Part shown: piece by piece, positions 19,711 to 28,301 of the stretch
Position numbering within the stretch: the first letter of the stretch is position 1
How the letters are laid out: every line of letters starts with the position of its first letter
Assembly: GCA_018302235.1 (NCBI GenBank)
Contig: JAGVZW010000036.1
Coordinates: 1 to 43,540, forward strand
Length of the DNA stretch: 43,540 bases
Source: Candidatus Woesearchaeota archaeon
GTDB lineage: Archaea > Nanobdellota > Nanobdellia > SCGC-AAA011-G17 > GW2011-AR18
Direction of reading: 5' to 3'
Program-made: the position numbers and the translations under genes
Notes under the pieces: generated by a model
What the model saw: only the letters and a program-made list of their open reading frames with translations
Database searches by the model: none
What the model was told of the DNA's origin: nothing

Positions 19711-19836
19711 CCCCGCTTAGCTCAATGGTAGAGCGCATGGCTGTAGATAAATTCACTGTTTGATTAGGCTGTTGCCATAAATGAAAAACAGATAGCCAAA
19801 ACCATGAGGTTCCCGGTTCGAGTCCTGGAGTGGGGA
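19711..19836 (+). tRNA. tRNA-Tyr (GUA) with a 54-nt intron
   Basis: Acceptor CCCCGCT/AGTGGGG with C1:G72 and A73, the archaeal tyrosine identity elements. D arm GCTC/GAGC; anticodon stem CATGG/CCATG; anticodon GTA at 19743-19745. Removing 19747-19800 (54 nt, at the canonical 37/38 site) yields a 72-nt tRNA. The intron contains AGCC complementary to the GGCT at the anticodon stem/loop and an internal CTGTTT/AAACAG hairpin, consistent with endonuclease recognition. The T stem CCCGG/CCTGG has one C-U mismatch. CCA not encoded. Confidence 0.93.
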
Positions 19837-19871
19837 TACTTTTATAAAGAAAAAATATTAAACTGGATAAT

Positions 19872-20312
19872 ATGATAAAAAAGAAGATTAATATCTGGAA
19901 AAGGGTGATAGCTTATTTTATTGATATGTTAATAATTAATTTTGTTATCTTGTTTCCACTTAATAAATTTTTACCATGGAAAAATTTGGATTTAAAAGAA
20001 TTATTTACAAATTCTTCTGCTACTAAAGAACTTGCTATTTTTAGCTTAATTATAGCATTAATAAACTTATTATACTGGATATTATTTGAATTTAAATTAC
20101 ATCAAACCATAGGTAAAATGATAATGAGATTAGAGATAAGAAGTTTATTTGGAAAATTAAAATTCGGACAAGTTCTAATAAGAAATTTGACTAAACCCTT
20201 CTTTTTAGCATTACTCATTGATATAGCTTATATGTTATTATTTAAATCGTCTCAAAGGCTAATGGAGAAGTTTAGTGGAACATATGTAGGTGAAGAAAAT
20301 GAATCTAAATAA
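19872..20312 (+). CDS. RDD family membrane protein
   Basis: 146 aa with three or four predicted transmembrane helices. The RDD hallmark appears as WKRVIAYFIDMLIINFVI near residue 8 (Arg and Asp within the first helix), followed by LHQTIGKMIMRLEI, the conserved cytoplasmic turn of the family, and a basic RNLTKPFF. Function of RDD proteins is poorly known (ion/solute exchange suggested for some). It overlaps sppA by 14 nt; the shared operon suggests a membrane-maintenance role. Confidence 0.8.
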   Translation: MIKKKINIWKRVIAYFIDMLIINFVILFPLNKFLPWKNLDLKELFTNSSATKELAIFSLIIALINLLYWILFEFKLHQTIGKMIMRLEIRSLFGKLKFGQVLIRNLTKPFFLALLIDIAYMLLFKSSQRLMEKFSGTYVGEENESK

Positions 20313-21198
20313 GATAAAAAATGCAATAATAATAGTTTTATTTTTATTTTTAGTAACTTTCAGTATTAGTTGGTTTTTAGAGAAGGATCAAGATGTTATA
20401 GGTGAAAAGATAATTGTTTTGCCATTAGAGGGAACTATAACTAGCGGGGGATCTACTGATTTATTTGGGGGCAGTAGTTTATCTTCTTTGACATTTGCAG
20501 AAAAAATTAGAGAGATAAATGCAGCATCAAATGTTAAAGGTGTAATTATTGAAATAAATAGTGGTGGTGGAAGTGTAATAGGATCTGAAGAAATAGCTGA
20601 TGCTATTAAAGAGTTAAATAAAACTAAATATGCAGTAATAAGGGAAGTAGGGGCCTCTGGAGCATATTGGGTTGCAAGTGCTACTGATAAGATATATGCT
20701 TCGCCTATGTCTATCACTGGGAGTGTTGGTGTAATTGGTTCTTATTTGGAATTTAGCGGTTTATTTGATAAATATGGTGTTGGTTATGAAAGATTGGTTG
20801 GGGGAGAGTATAAAGACATAGGATCCCCATTTAAAAAATTAAGCCTAGAAGAAGAAAAAATAATGCAAAAAAAAATAGATATTATTCATGAATATTTTAT
20901 TGAAGAGGTAGCAAAAAATAGAGAATTAGATGTAGATGTTGTTCGTAGTCTTGCAGATGGACAATTTTATTTAGGTATAGAAGCAAAAGATCTTGGACTA
21001 ATTGATGAATTTGGAGATACTAATAAAGCTAAAAAAGATATGGAAGAAATTATTGGAGAATACAAGCTAGAAAGAATTGAAGAGAAAAAAAGTATACTTG
21101 ATTTTTTTAAATTAACAAGCTATTATCTTGGAAAAGGTATTGGTAGTGAATTAGTAAATAATATAGAATTAAAAAATAAGATGGATATTATTGTATAA
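20299..21198 (+). CDS. sppA: Signal peptide peptidase SppA (S49 family)
   Basis: 299 aa from ATG 20299, which has an AGGTGA Shine-Dalgarno 6 nt upstream; the in-frame GTG at 20290 lies in that site and is rejected. One N-terminal transmembrane anchor (residues 5-24). The serine-protease core has INSGGGSVIGSEE, the nucleophile Ser in GASGAYWVASA, and the general-base Lys in GEYKDIGSPFK, followed by ARNRELD-like and DGQFYLGIEA segments. Degrades leftover signal peptides in the membrane. Length matches the short, single-domain SppA form. Confidence 0.93.
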   Translation: MNLNKIKNAIIIVLFLFLVTFSISWFLEKDQDVIGEKIIVLPLEGTITSGGSTDLFGGSSLSSLTFAEKIREINAASNVKGVIIEINSGGGSVIGSEEIADAIKELNKTKYAVIREVGASGAYWVASATDKIYASPMSITGSVGVIGSYLEFSGLFDKYGVGYERLVGGEYKDIGSPFKKLSLEEEKIMQKKIDIIHEYFIEEVAKNRELDVDVVRSLADGQFYLGIEAKDLGLIDEFGDTNKAKKDMEEIIGEYKLERIEEKKSILDFFKLTSYYLGKGIGSELVNNIELKNKMDIIV

Positions 21199-21258
21199 TC
21201 ATTTCTTTTTCTTTATTTTTTTTACTGTTTTTTTTGGAGCACAACATCTACACGCCAT
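21199..21258 (-). CDS. 19-aa Cys/Lys-rich peptide (candidate)
   Basis: MACRCCAPKKTVKKIKKKK, starting at ATG 21258. A very strong GGGGGTGA Shine-Dalgarno ends 5 nt upstream, which is unusual in this window where most genes seem leaderless. Three cysteines followed by a basic tail suggest a metal- or nucleic-acid-binding micropeptide. The stop directly abuts the sppA stop. Too short to assign; judged real mainly from the ribosome site. Confidence 0.4.
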   Translation of the reverse strand: MACRCCAPKKTVKKIKKKK

Positions 21259-21380
21259 AAATTCACCCCCATTATTTTATTAATACCATATTTTATTTAA
21301 AATTAACTATATTTGAAACAATCGTGCGAATAACTTTAAAGAATTAAAGTAGAAAGTCTTGCAGAACAAATAACATACAA

Positions 21381-23246
21381 TTACCCTAATTTTTTAGAAT
21401 GGATTATTTTTAAGATTTCATTTACTGCTTTTTTAGCATTATCCCCTAATAAAATTCTTCCCCCTATTACTTTTTCTAAATCCTGAGTTAAGAATTTACT
21501 AATCTTAGGACTACCATAAATTGGAGGAACAGGATTAATATGAACATTTAAACCCATTGCTAAGAAATAAGATGCTATAGAAAATGCCTTTTCAGTAGCA
21601 AATGCAGGGGAAGAAACTACAAAAGGCAAAGAAGACAAATCCTTATTTAAGTATTCACTTATCTCACTGAAAAATACCCCTATCCTACCACAGTCTACAC
21701 AACTTCCCATATGCCAACAAGGGGGTATATCTACCCTATTCTTTTCTTTTAAAAGACCTAAAAATTCTCTTAATCCATCACCACAATATTTTAAAGCACT
21801 CATATTCATTAATCCATTTTGAGCAGCAACATGACTCCAACATCCAGTCCCTATAACTAAAATATTATTTTTTAGTAATAGTTTAGTTATTTCTTCATGA
21901 ATACTATTATCTACCTTAGGATTAGTACAACCAACCATTGCAACAACCCCTTTTAATTTACCTTTTTTCAAATAATCAACCAGTACCTGCCATTGATTAT
22001 TTTTATTGATTTTAGAGAATAAATCTTTAATAGATTCAACAGAAAAACCAGCAATAACATCATTTTTTTCCTTAGGAATAAAAATTTTAGTTCCTCTTTT
22101 AGTATAGGCTTTAATAGCTTCTCTAATAATAAGTTTAGAGGATATATCAGCATCTTCTACCTTAAAAGGTATGTGCATTGCTCCAGGAATTCTAACAAAA
22201 TCAACTGTAGTAATTAATTTTGTATGATAACAGCTAGCAATATCTTGTAAAGAGGGATATATGCATTGAATATCAACCACAACGACATCAGCTACACCAG
22301 TGACTATAGCTAATTCCTGTTGTACTAAATGACCTATAAATGGCACTCCTTGTCTCATTAATAATTCAGAACCTGTACAGCACATCCCAACAACATTAAT
22401 ACCTTTAGCTCCAACCCCATTAGCCTCTTTCTCTAATTTTTTGCTCCATTCAACTATTTTAGAACCAATGAATGGAATATGTCCATGAACAATAATATTA
22501 ATAGAATCCTCCCTCAGACTTCCAAAATTAGTTGTACTCTTAACTAAATGCGGTACACCAAAAACAATATCAGAAATATCAGATCCCAAAACTAAACCAG
22601 AATAACCATCAACTAAACCCAATTTTAAAACTGTTAATAATAAATGAATGGGATCAGCATCATTTCCCATAGTTGTTTGATGTAAGGCATGAGAAGTCTC
22701 TAAATCAGAATTAATTGGCAAAATGTTTAATCTTTGCCATTTTTTTATTAATCTTTTATTTGCTCTTATCTTTAGCCAATTTAAATAATCTCCCTCTTTT
22801 TTATGATATAACCCCTCTTGTCTTCTGAAATCCTCTAGACCCTCTTCTACTAATCTTTTAGCGATTATTTCTTTATTTCTATTATTGATTCCTAATTTTT
22901 TAGCCAGAAATATTAGTTTTTTTTCATCTTTAATGGAATAATGATTATGTTTTTTTTCAGCAATTTTATATAAAGCAATAAGCATTTCCCTTGCATGATC
23001 AGCATGAGAACTTGCCCCAGAAGCACATATTCTTACCAAATTTCTAGCAATAATGGTTTCAGCATTAACACCACAAATGCCACGTTCAGATTTGCCAGGT
23101 ATAATTCTGCAAGGTCCCTGATGACAATTTTTGCAACATGTTCCATTTAAACCAAAATTACATAATGGTTTTTGTTTATTATATCTATCAAAAACCAATT
23201 CAATACCCTCTTTTTTTGCCTTTTCTATTAGTTCTAGATCACCCAC
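21381..23246 (-). CDS. cooS: Anaerobic Ni-Fe carbon monoxide dehydrogenase catalytic subunit
   Basis: 621 aa, full length. It oxidises CO to CO2 (or the reverse) at a Ni-Fe-S C-cluster. D/B-cluster cysteines: C-x7-CC-x2-C-x4-C near residue 29, then GICGVN. C-cluster ligands all present: His in VHGHIPF, Cys in VGMCCTG, VDIQCIYPS, VAMVGCTNP, VIGTGCWSH and HMGSCVDC; Lys in ATEKAFSIA. The family usually has Asn-Ser after CVD; here it is CG, an additional cysteine. GTG start (no ATG nearby). No cooC, cooF, acs or hydrogenase gene is adjacent, so electron acceptor and nickel loading are not evident. Confidence 0.93.
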   Translation of the reverse strand: MGDLELIEKAKKEGIELVFDRYNKQKPLCNFGLNGTCCKNCHQGPCRIIPGKSERGICGVNAETIIARNLVRICASGASSHADHAREMLIALYKIAEKKHNHYSIKDEKKLIFLAKKLGINNRNKEIIAKRLVEEGLEDFRRQEGLYHKKEGDYLNWLKIRANKRLIKKWQRLNILPINSDLETSHALHQTTMGNDADPIHLLLTVLKLGLVDGYSGLVLGSDISDIVFGVPHLVKSTTNFGSLREDSINIIVHGHIPFIGSKIVEWSKKLEKEANGVGAKGINVVGMCCTGSELLMRQGVPFIGHLVQQELAIVTGVADVVVVDIQCIYPSLQDIASCYHTKLITTVDFVRIPGAMHIPFKVEDADISSKLIIREAIKAYTKRGTKIFIPKEKNDVIAGFSVESIKDLFSKINKNNQWQVLVDYLKKGKLKGVVAMVGCTNPKVDNSIHEEITKLLLKNNILVIGTGCWSHVAAQNGLMNMSALKYCGDGLREFLGLLKEKNRVDIPPCWHMGSCVDCGRIGVFFSEISEYLNKDLSSLPFVVSSPAFATEKAFSIASYFLAMGLNVHINPVPPIYGSPKISKFLTQDLEKVIGGRILLGDNAKKAVNEILKIIHSKKLG

Positions 23247-23300
23247 AATATAATCAAAATTAAATAGATTTATAAAAGTTTTCTCTTATTAAATCTCACT

Positions 23301-23579
23301 TTGTCAGATGAATATAAAATAGCCAGAAGATGTTTAATGTGTAGAACAATTGAATTAGTAGATGCAATTCAAATAGGGAATGAAACTATAGAAATACCAA
23401 CATATTATCCACCTGATTTTCTTTTAGAGGGATATATGTTTAGTCATGGTCCACTTTCTACATATTGTATATTACAATTTTATGAATCTTATGGTTTTAA
23501 TGAAGAAATAGATAATCCTGATTCATGGAAAACAAATATTGTTTTTTGTCCATTTGGAAAAGAATATAAACCACTTTAA
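23301..23579 (+). CDS. Small CxxC hypothetical protein
   Basis: 92 aa with a TTG start (no in-frame ATG before residue 13). Contains CLMC near residue 11 and further cysteines at YCILQFY and VFCPFG, which may form a metal site. Segments such as EIPTYYPPDF and FSHGPLSTYC look well ordered. It starts 54 nt from the divergent cooS start and is 12 nt from the nucleotidyltransferase gene. Possible redox or metal role beside CODH is inference only. Family unknown. Confidence 0.55.
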   Translation: MSDEYKIARRCLMCRTIELVDAIQIGNETIEIPTYYPPDFLLEGYMFSHGPLSTYCILQFYESYGFNEEIDNPDSWKTNIVFCPFGKEYKPL

Positions 23580-23591
23580 CTTTAAGATTTT

Positions 23592-24302
23592 ATGTATGTT
23601 ATTATTCCAGCAGCTGGTTATGCAACAAGGCTTTCAGCATTAACAGAAAATCAACCAAAACATTTACTTAAAGTTAAAGATAAAACCATTTTAGACTATA
23701 TAATAGATAAATTAAGTGGGATAGAGGTTGAAGATATCATTATAGTTACTAACAACAAATATTATAAAAATTTTTTAGAATGGAATAAAAATTTTAAAAT
23801 ATTAAATGATAATACTACAAGTAATTCAGATAGGCTAGGTGCTATCGGTGATATTTGTTTTGCTCTAGATCATTTTGACATATATAACGAAGAAATTATG
23901 ATTATTGCAGGGGATAATTTATTCAAATTCTCTTTAGAAAGATTTTATGACTTTTATAAACAAAAAAACTCCCCAGTTGTTGCTGTTTTTGATGTAAAAG
24001 ATCTTAATTTAGCCAAACAATTTGGAAATATTACCTTAGATGCATACAATAAAATTATTAATTTTATAGAAAAACCACAAGATCCAAAAACAACTTTATC
24101 GGCAACAATGTGTTATATCTTTGATAAAGAGTCCACAAAATTATTTAAAGAATATAAGAACCTAGGTTTACCAATGGATAAAATGGGTGATTTTATTTCA
24201 TTTTTAATTAAAAAAAAGAATATATACGGTTACATTTTTAAAGAGGATTGGTTTGATATTGGAAATTTAAGTGAATTAGAAAGGGCACAAAGAGAATTTT
24301 AG
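23592..24302 (+). CDS. Sugar-phosphate nucleotidyltransferase
   Basis: 236 aa, Rossmann-like NTP-transferase fold. The nucleotide-binding loop is AAGYATRLSALTENQPKHLL at residues 6-25, GDNLF is the metal-binding Asp region near residue 112, and FIEKPQDP and DWFDIGN are the sugar-phosphate site motifs. It activates a hexose-1-phosphate with dTTP or UTP for cell-surface glycans; the exact pair cannot be told. The length fits the short archaeal glucose-1-phosphate thymidylyltransferase type. Confidence 0.88.
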   Translation: MYVIIPAAGYATRLSALTENQPKHLLKVKDKTILDYIIDKLSGIEVEDIIIVTNNKYYKNFLEWNKNFKILNDNTTSNSDRLGAIGDICFALDHFDIYNEEIMIIAGDNLFKFSLERFYDFYKQKNSPVVAVFDVKDLNLAKQFGNITLDAYNKIINFIEKPQDPKTTLSATMCYIFDKESTKLFKEYKNLGLPMDKMGDFISFLIKKKNIYGYIFKEDWFDIGNLSELERAQREF

Positions 24303-24410
24303 ACCACTACTGTTATTTTGTTAACATAATAAACTAGTTTAAGGAAAGAGGATATAAATCTTTAAGTAATATTCAGAAAGGAATATAAATGGTTTGGTAT
24401 CAAAAAATTA

Positions 24411-25394
24411 ATGAAAGATATAATAATCGGCTTAATAATATTTATTCTCATTTTAGGTTTAATTTTGTTCTACCCAAAAGAAGAATTAAATAAAGAAATA
24501 AAATTATTCTTTCCAATATATGAAAAATTAACAGAAGAAAAAGCAATAGATTTAGCAATGAAATATGATTTATTAATTATGCACTCAATAAACAAAGATA
24601 AAATTTCAATTATTAAAAAAACAAATCCAAATATTATTTTATTAGAATATAAATCATTTTTCTTATGTGATGGTATAGATACAGCAGACACAACAATAGA
24701 GGGTTATAATCAAGCAAAAAACAATTGGTTTACTACGAATAATAACGAAAAAATTAATGACAATGCAGCAAAATCAAACTGTTATCTATTAAATATAAAA
24801 AATAAAGAAGTTATAAATTATGTAAAAAAACAATATCTAAAAGAAGTGAAAGAGGATGGATTTGATGGATTATTTTTAGACGCTGTTTCTTTAGAACCAA
24901 TAGGAAATTATGCAACAGCATTAGATCAGTTTAAAAATAATCAAGATTGGCAAAAAGAATTATTAATTTATTTAGAAACAATCTATAAAGACTTTCAGAA
25001 AGAGAATAAATTATTTATTCTAAACCTAGTAGAAATAGAAACAATAGAAAATTATGGGAATTTTGCAGAAGAAGGACAAGCAATACCACAACTATTTTTT
25101 ATTTCTGATGGTGGTTTAGATGAGATATATTTAATGGGCAAATGGCAAGATAATCTTATTTTCTATAGAAACCCCAAAAAAGCATTAGAGATACAAGAAT
25201 TTGCTTCAAAAAACAATAAGTTTTTTTTAGCTTATTCTCAAATAGAAACATGCCAAAAAAAAGATATTGAATATGTCCTGACAAAGTATAAAACAATTAT
25301 TAATAATAAATCCTATTTAAATCCAACATGCTCAGCACATCATACGTATAACATAGCAGTAAATAACTATGAAAAAATCAAAGAATTTATTTAA
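24411..25394 (+). CDS. Membrane-anchored putative glycoside hydrolase (TIM-barrel, GHL/GH114-like)
   Basis: 327 aa. One N-terminal transmembrane helix (residues 3-21) without a clear cleavage site, so it is probably a tail outside the membrane. The barrel-like domain has NIILLEYKSFF, then YLLNIKNKEVINYV and the key EDGFDGLFLDAVSLEP near residue 148, where D-G-x-F-x-D is the catalytic-Asp strand of GH114-like and related putative glycosidases. Four cysteines (in FFLCDG, KSNCY, ETCQKK, NPTCS) could form disulfides. It follows the nucleotide-sugar gene, so a cell-surface polysaccharide role is inferred. Substrate unknown. Confidence 0.6.
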   Translation: MKDIIIGLIIFILILGLILFYPKEELNKEIKLFFPIYEKLTEEKAIDLAMKYDLLIMHSINKDKISIIKKTNPNIILLEYKSFFLCDGIDTADTTIEGYNQAKNNWFTTNNNEKINDNAAKSNCYLLNIKNKEVINYVKKQYLKEVKEDGFDGLFLDAVSLEPIGNYATALDQFKNNQDWQKELLIYLETIYKDFQKENKLFILNLVEIETIENYGNFAEEGQAIPQLFFISDGGLDEIYLMGKWQDNLIFYRNPKKALEIQEFASKNNKFFLAYSQIETCQKKDIEYVLTKYKTIINNKSYLNPTCSAHHTYNIAVNNYEKIKEFI

Positions 25395-25936
25395 GCTGCA
25401 ACATAGTCATCTAATGTTCTTCTCGTTACTAAGCTTCTCAAACCAACAATCCTTAACATATTTAAAACATGCACCCCAGAAACACCATATCTAGAACCTA
25501 ATTCTTGATTAGAAATAACAAGACTAGACTCTTCTGCCTCGTGATAATCTCTAAATATTCCAACAATAGTATCATAACTGACTCTACTTCTAGCTGTTTT
25601 TAAAGATAAAATATAATCTATTGCATTTTGTTCTGCAAGTGTTCCCATAGAATAAACACAACTTAATATATTCCTTCTATTTTTAATTTCATCTTGTCTA
25701 GCTAAATGTCTTTTATTCCTTTCATCTCTTTTTCTTTTAATTCGTTCTATTTTTCGTTTAGTCAAACATTCTTCCCTTTTTCCATTATAAGTATGTAATA
25801 AATTTCTAGTTTTAAGAAGCGAGTGTATTCCTTGTCTAGTTTTTAAACCAAAAAAATCAGCTAATTCTTGTTGAGTATAAATACCCGATTGAATCATATC
25901 AATTAATAATAGATCTTTATCCTTTTTTAGTTGCAT
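25391..25936 (-). CDS. Double helix-turn-helix DNA-binding protein
   Basis: 181 aa. An N-terminal HTH (YTQQELADFFGLKTRQGIHSLL near residues 19-40) and a C-terminal HTH (ISNQELGSRYGVSGVHVLNMLRIVGL near 139-165) flank a very basic middle (KRKIERIKRKRDERNKRHL). This looks like a two-headed DNA binder such as a transcription factor. Its 3' end overlaps the glycosidase-like gene by 4 nt, tail to tail. No family named. Confidence 0.65.
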   Translation of the reverse strand: MQLKKDKDLLLIDMIQSGIYTQQELADFFGLKTRQGIHSLLKTRNLLHTYNGKREECLTKRKIERIKRKRDERNKRHLARQDEIKNRRNILSCVYSMGTLAEQNAIDYILSLKTARSRVSYDTIVGIFRDYHEAEESSLVISNQELGSRYGVSGVHVLNMLRIVGLRSLVTRRTLDDYVAA

Positions 25937-25993
25937 AGAGTAGAAGTAATTAACGATCTTATAAATTTTATAAAAAATTAATATATATTTTTT

Positions 25994-26905
25994 TTAACCC
26001 ATTTTTTTCAAATAACTATTCAAAAGTATCTTTGTTTTTTCTTTCAATTCTTTAGTTATATTCAATTCATTAATCTTTTGCTCCCAATTTATTTTAGGTA
26101 ATTTAACTAATTCACTTTCAAAAGGTCCACATTTTAAGGCCCTTTCAACGAATTCTTTAGCCTTATCAGAGCCAAAGACCTTTGTTATAGGGAATTTAGT
26201 AATTGCATTTGCACCAGCCTTCAACAATAAATCCACCTCATGAACCCTTCTTAATGTAATCCCAGCAATTATCTCTAGATTAGGAAATCTAATCCTACAA
26301 TCCTTAATCCAGGTAACATATTCTTCAGTACTTGGACCAGAGGTATAAGTTGTATCTTTAACAGGTTTTAAGGCATAAAAGGTTATTCTATCTAGACCCA
26401 AATTATCAACAAAATCCCAAACATCTTCTTTATTTTCATTCCCTAAACCAATAACTAAAGTAATAGATTTTTTTAAGTCATGTAAGCCCTTTAACATCTC
26501 AATATAAGGTTTAATCTCCTTATCTGGACAAACCATTCTATGTAAGTTTTCATTAACACATTCTATAGATGCAACAACCCCTATAATATAAGGTCTTAAT
26601 TCCTCGATTTCTTGATTATTTAACACACCTAAATTAATCCAAATCTTCTCTCCATATATATCTGAAACTAATTTACAGAAGGCTTTAATCTCTTCAAAAG
26701 AATATATCCTATAACCCCCAGTTAAAAATTCAATCCTCCATTTTAGTTCCCGAGCTAAAAGTGTCTCTACTACTATTGATTCCCTAGATCTTCTAGCATT
26801 TTGCGCATTTTTAATTCTATTCTTTTGTGTAGATCTGTAACAAAATTTACAAGTCCCAATATCACAATACCAACTTAAAAATATACACCTACCATACCAA
26901 GTCAT
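25994..26905 (-). CDS. Radical SAM protein with CX4CX2C cluster motif
   Basis: 303 aa. The cluster-binding cysteines are C14, C19 and C22 (WYCDIGTCKFC), a CX4CX2C spacing rather than the usual CX3CX2C. A partial TIM barrel follows: LTGGYRIYS is the GGE-like SAM amino-binding region, then INLGVLNNQEIEEL, ECVNENLHRMVCP, and GAGANAITKFP-like LLKAGANAITKFPI near the end, all recalling biotin-synthase/HydE-type enzymes. No auxiliary cluster motif is obvious. Product not predictable. It is transcribed toward the double-HTH gene with a 57-nt gap. Confidence 0.75.
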   Translation of the reverse strand: MTWYGRCIFLSWYCDIGTCKFCYRSTQKNRIKNAQNARRSRESIVVETLLARELKWRIEFLTGGYRIYSFEEIKAFCKLVSDIYGEKIWINLGVLNNQEIEELRPYIIGVVASIECVNENLHRMVCPDKEIKPYIEMLKGLHDLKKSITLVIGLGNENKEDVWDFVDNLGLDRITFYALKPVKDTTYTSGPSTEEYVTWIKDCRIRFPNLEIIAGITLRRVHEVDLLLKAGANAITKFPITKVFGSDKAKEFVERALKCGPFESELVKLPKINWEQKINELNITKELKEKTKILLNSYLKKMG

Positions 26906-27035
26906 ATAATAAGATAAATAATAAAATTTAAAAAACTATTCTGAATTAAATTATTAAACTACAGAAAGTTTTGGATAAGAGTAATATATAAGAGACATAA
27001 CATTACTATAGGAGAGTTAAATACTCAAAACCACT

Positions 27036-27662
27036 TTATAAAGGAATTTTACCGTAATAATCTTTTTTTACACCTATAGATATTTTAGAAGCCAATTGTC
27101 TAGCAGCCTTGCCTTTTTTAAGACTTGTTGAAATAGTTTCATGAGCAAATATAACTCCAAATTTAGGGGGTTTTTCTCCTGATGTTAAATGCCTAAAAAG
27201 AGCCTTTTCAGCACCCAAAACCTGAATTTTAGAAGAAGGCATTTTAGCTAGATTTTCTAAACCACCGGCTATAAGAATTAATTTTGCGCCAATATAACTG
27301 CCACAAATATTAGTTAAATTATTGCAACATCTTCCCATTAAAATTCCTAAATATTTCTCTTCAGAATCTTTAAATTCAACTAGATTATTTATTACTTTTT
27401 TTAATATAAAGATTCTTTCCTTTTCTTCATTATTCTTAAAATTAAATTTGTCTAATTCAGAAAAAAAATCTAGCGTATTTTTAGCAGAACCAAATTCTAA
27501 TTCAAATCTTTCTCTCAAATTAGTTGTTAATTTATTAATAATAAGCAACAAATCATCAATTAAATGCACCGTTTGTATAACTAAAACATCATCCTTTACA
27601 CTTTTTTTTAGATCTTCTTTTGTTTTAAAGATATTTTTTTCCCTTAATTCTTTTAAATTCAT
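27036..27662 (-). CDS. Nop5-like C/D-box sRNP core protein
   Basis: 208 aa. The Nop domain is clear near residues 120-170: GSYIGAKLILIAGGLENLAKMPSS, then KIQVLGAEKALFRHL and PPKFGVIFAH. It binds the C/D guide RNA-L7Ae platform and would recruit fibrillarin for 2'-O-methylation of rRNA. At 208 aa it is shorter than typical archaeal Nop5 (about 380-420 aa): the N-terminal fibrillarin-binding domain is missing or much reduced, and the basic tail is absent. No fibrillarin gene is adjacent. ATG at 27662. Confidence 0.8.
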   Translation of the reverse strand: MNLKELREKNIFKTKEDLKKSVKDDVLVIQTVHLIDDLLLIINKLTTNLRERFELEFGSAKNTLDFFSELDKFNFKNNEEKERIFILKKVINNLVEFKDSEEKYLGILMGRCCNNLTNICGSYIGAKLILIAGGLENLAKMPSSKIQVLGAEKALFRHLTSGEKPPKFGVIFAHETISTSLKKGKAARQLASKISIGVKKDYYGKIPL

Positions 27663-27733
27663 AATTTATTAGTATTAAAAAATTATAAAAATTTAACGGA
27701 AATTTTATTAATGAGAAAAAATGTCTTTTAATC

Positions 27734-28210
27734 ATGATAGAAATAACAGAAGAAACAAAAGTAATTGTATTTACTAACAAAGAAGTAGCTATTCATAACC
27801 TATATAAAGGTATAAAAACAGAATTAGAATTAAATGGTTATATTTTTGGAGAGGCGAAACAAAAAATAAAATCACCTGGAAAATATGGCCAAGAAATGGA
27901 ATTTGAAATTAAAGGTTTTAGAGCATTTGATGATTTTGCAAAACACGAGTTGACAATATCTTTAAAATTTGAAAAATTAAAAGCAATTAATAGTTTATTT
28001 AAGGGAAATGGGTTAATTTTGACAGATTCAAGGGTAATTCTAGATTATACAAAAAAATGGGATAAAACTAAATTTACACAGTGGTTATTTGGGAATGTTA
28101 TGTTTCCTGTATTAAGATATCGTTTTTATAAGGCTAAATATTTAGATCCAGGATTAAATATGCAGCTACATATGAATACATTTATTAAAGAACATTTAGA
28201 TCTATATTAA
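27734..28210 (+). CDS. Hypothetical protein
   Basis: 158 aa, divergent from nop5 (71-nt gap). Alternating strands at the start (EITEETKVIVFT, EMEFEIKGFRAFD, HELTISLKF) then two helices ending LRYRFYKAKYLDPG. No catalytic or metal motif, no membrane segment. A steroidogenic/START-like or ferredoxin-like fold is conceivable but I cannot support it. Confidence 0.6.
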   Translation: MIEITEETKVIVFTNKEVAIHNLYKGIKTELELNGYIFGEAKQKIKSPGKYGQEMEFEIKGFRAFDDFAKHELTISLKFEKLKAINSLFKGNGLILTDSRVILDYTKKWDKTKFTQWLFGNVMFPVLRYRFYKAKYLDPGLNMQLHMNTFIKEHLDLY

Positions 28211-28301
28211 ATTCAGGAATTTTATTTTGGATTTCAGATTCTTTAGTTTTACACAAACAACAAAATGACATGCTCATAAAATAAATTCAGTTAAAGCTGG
28301 G

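Noticed and set aside
24391-24492. 34-codon frame overlapping the start of the glycosidase-like gene
   Set aside because: Out of frame with the clear transmembrane-anchored gene and without its own ribosome site.
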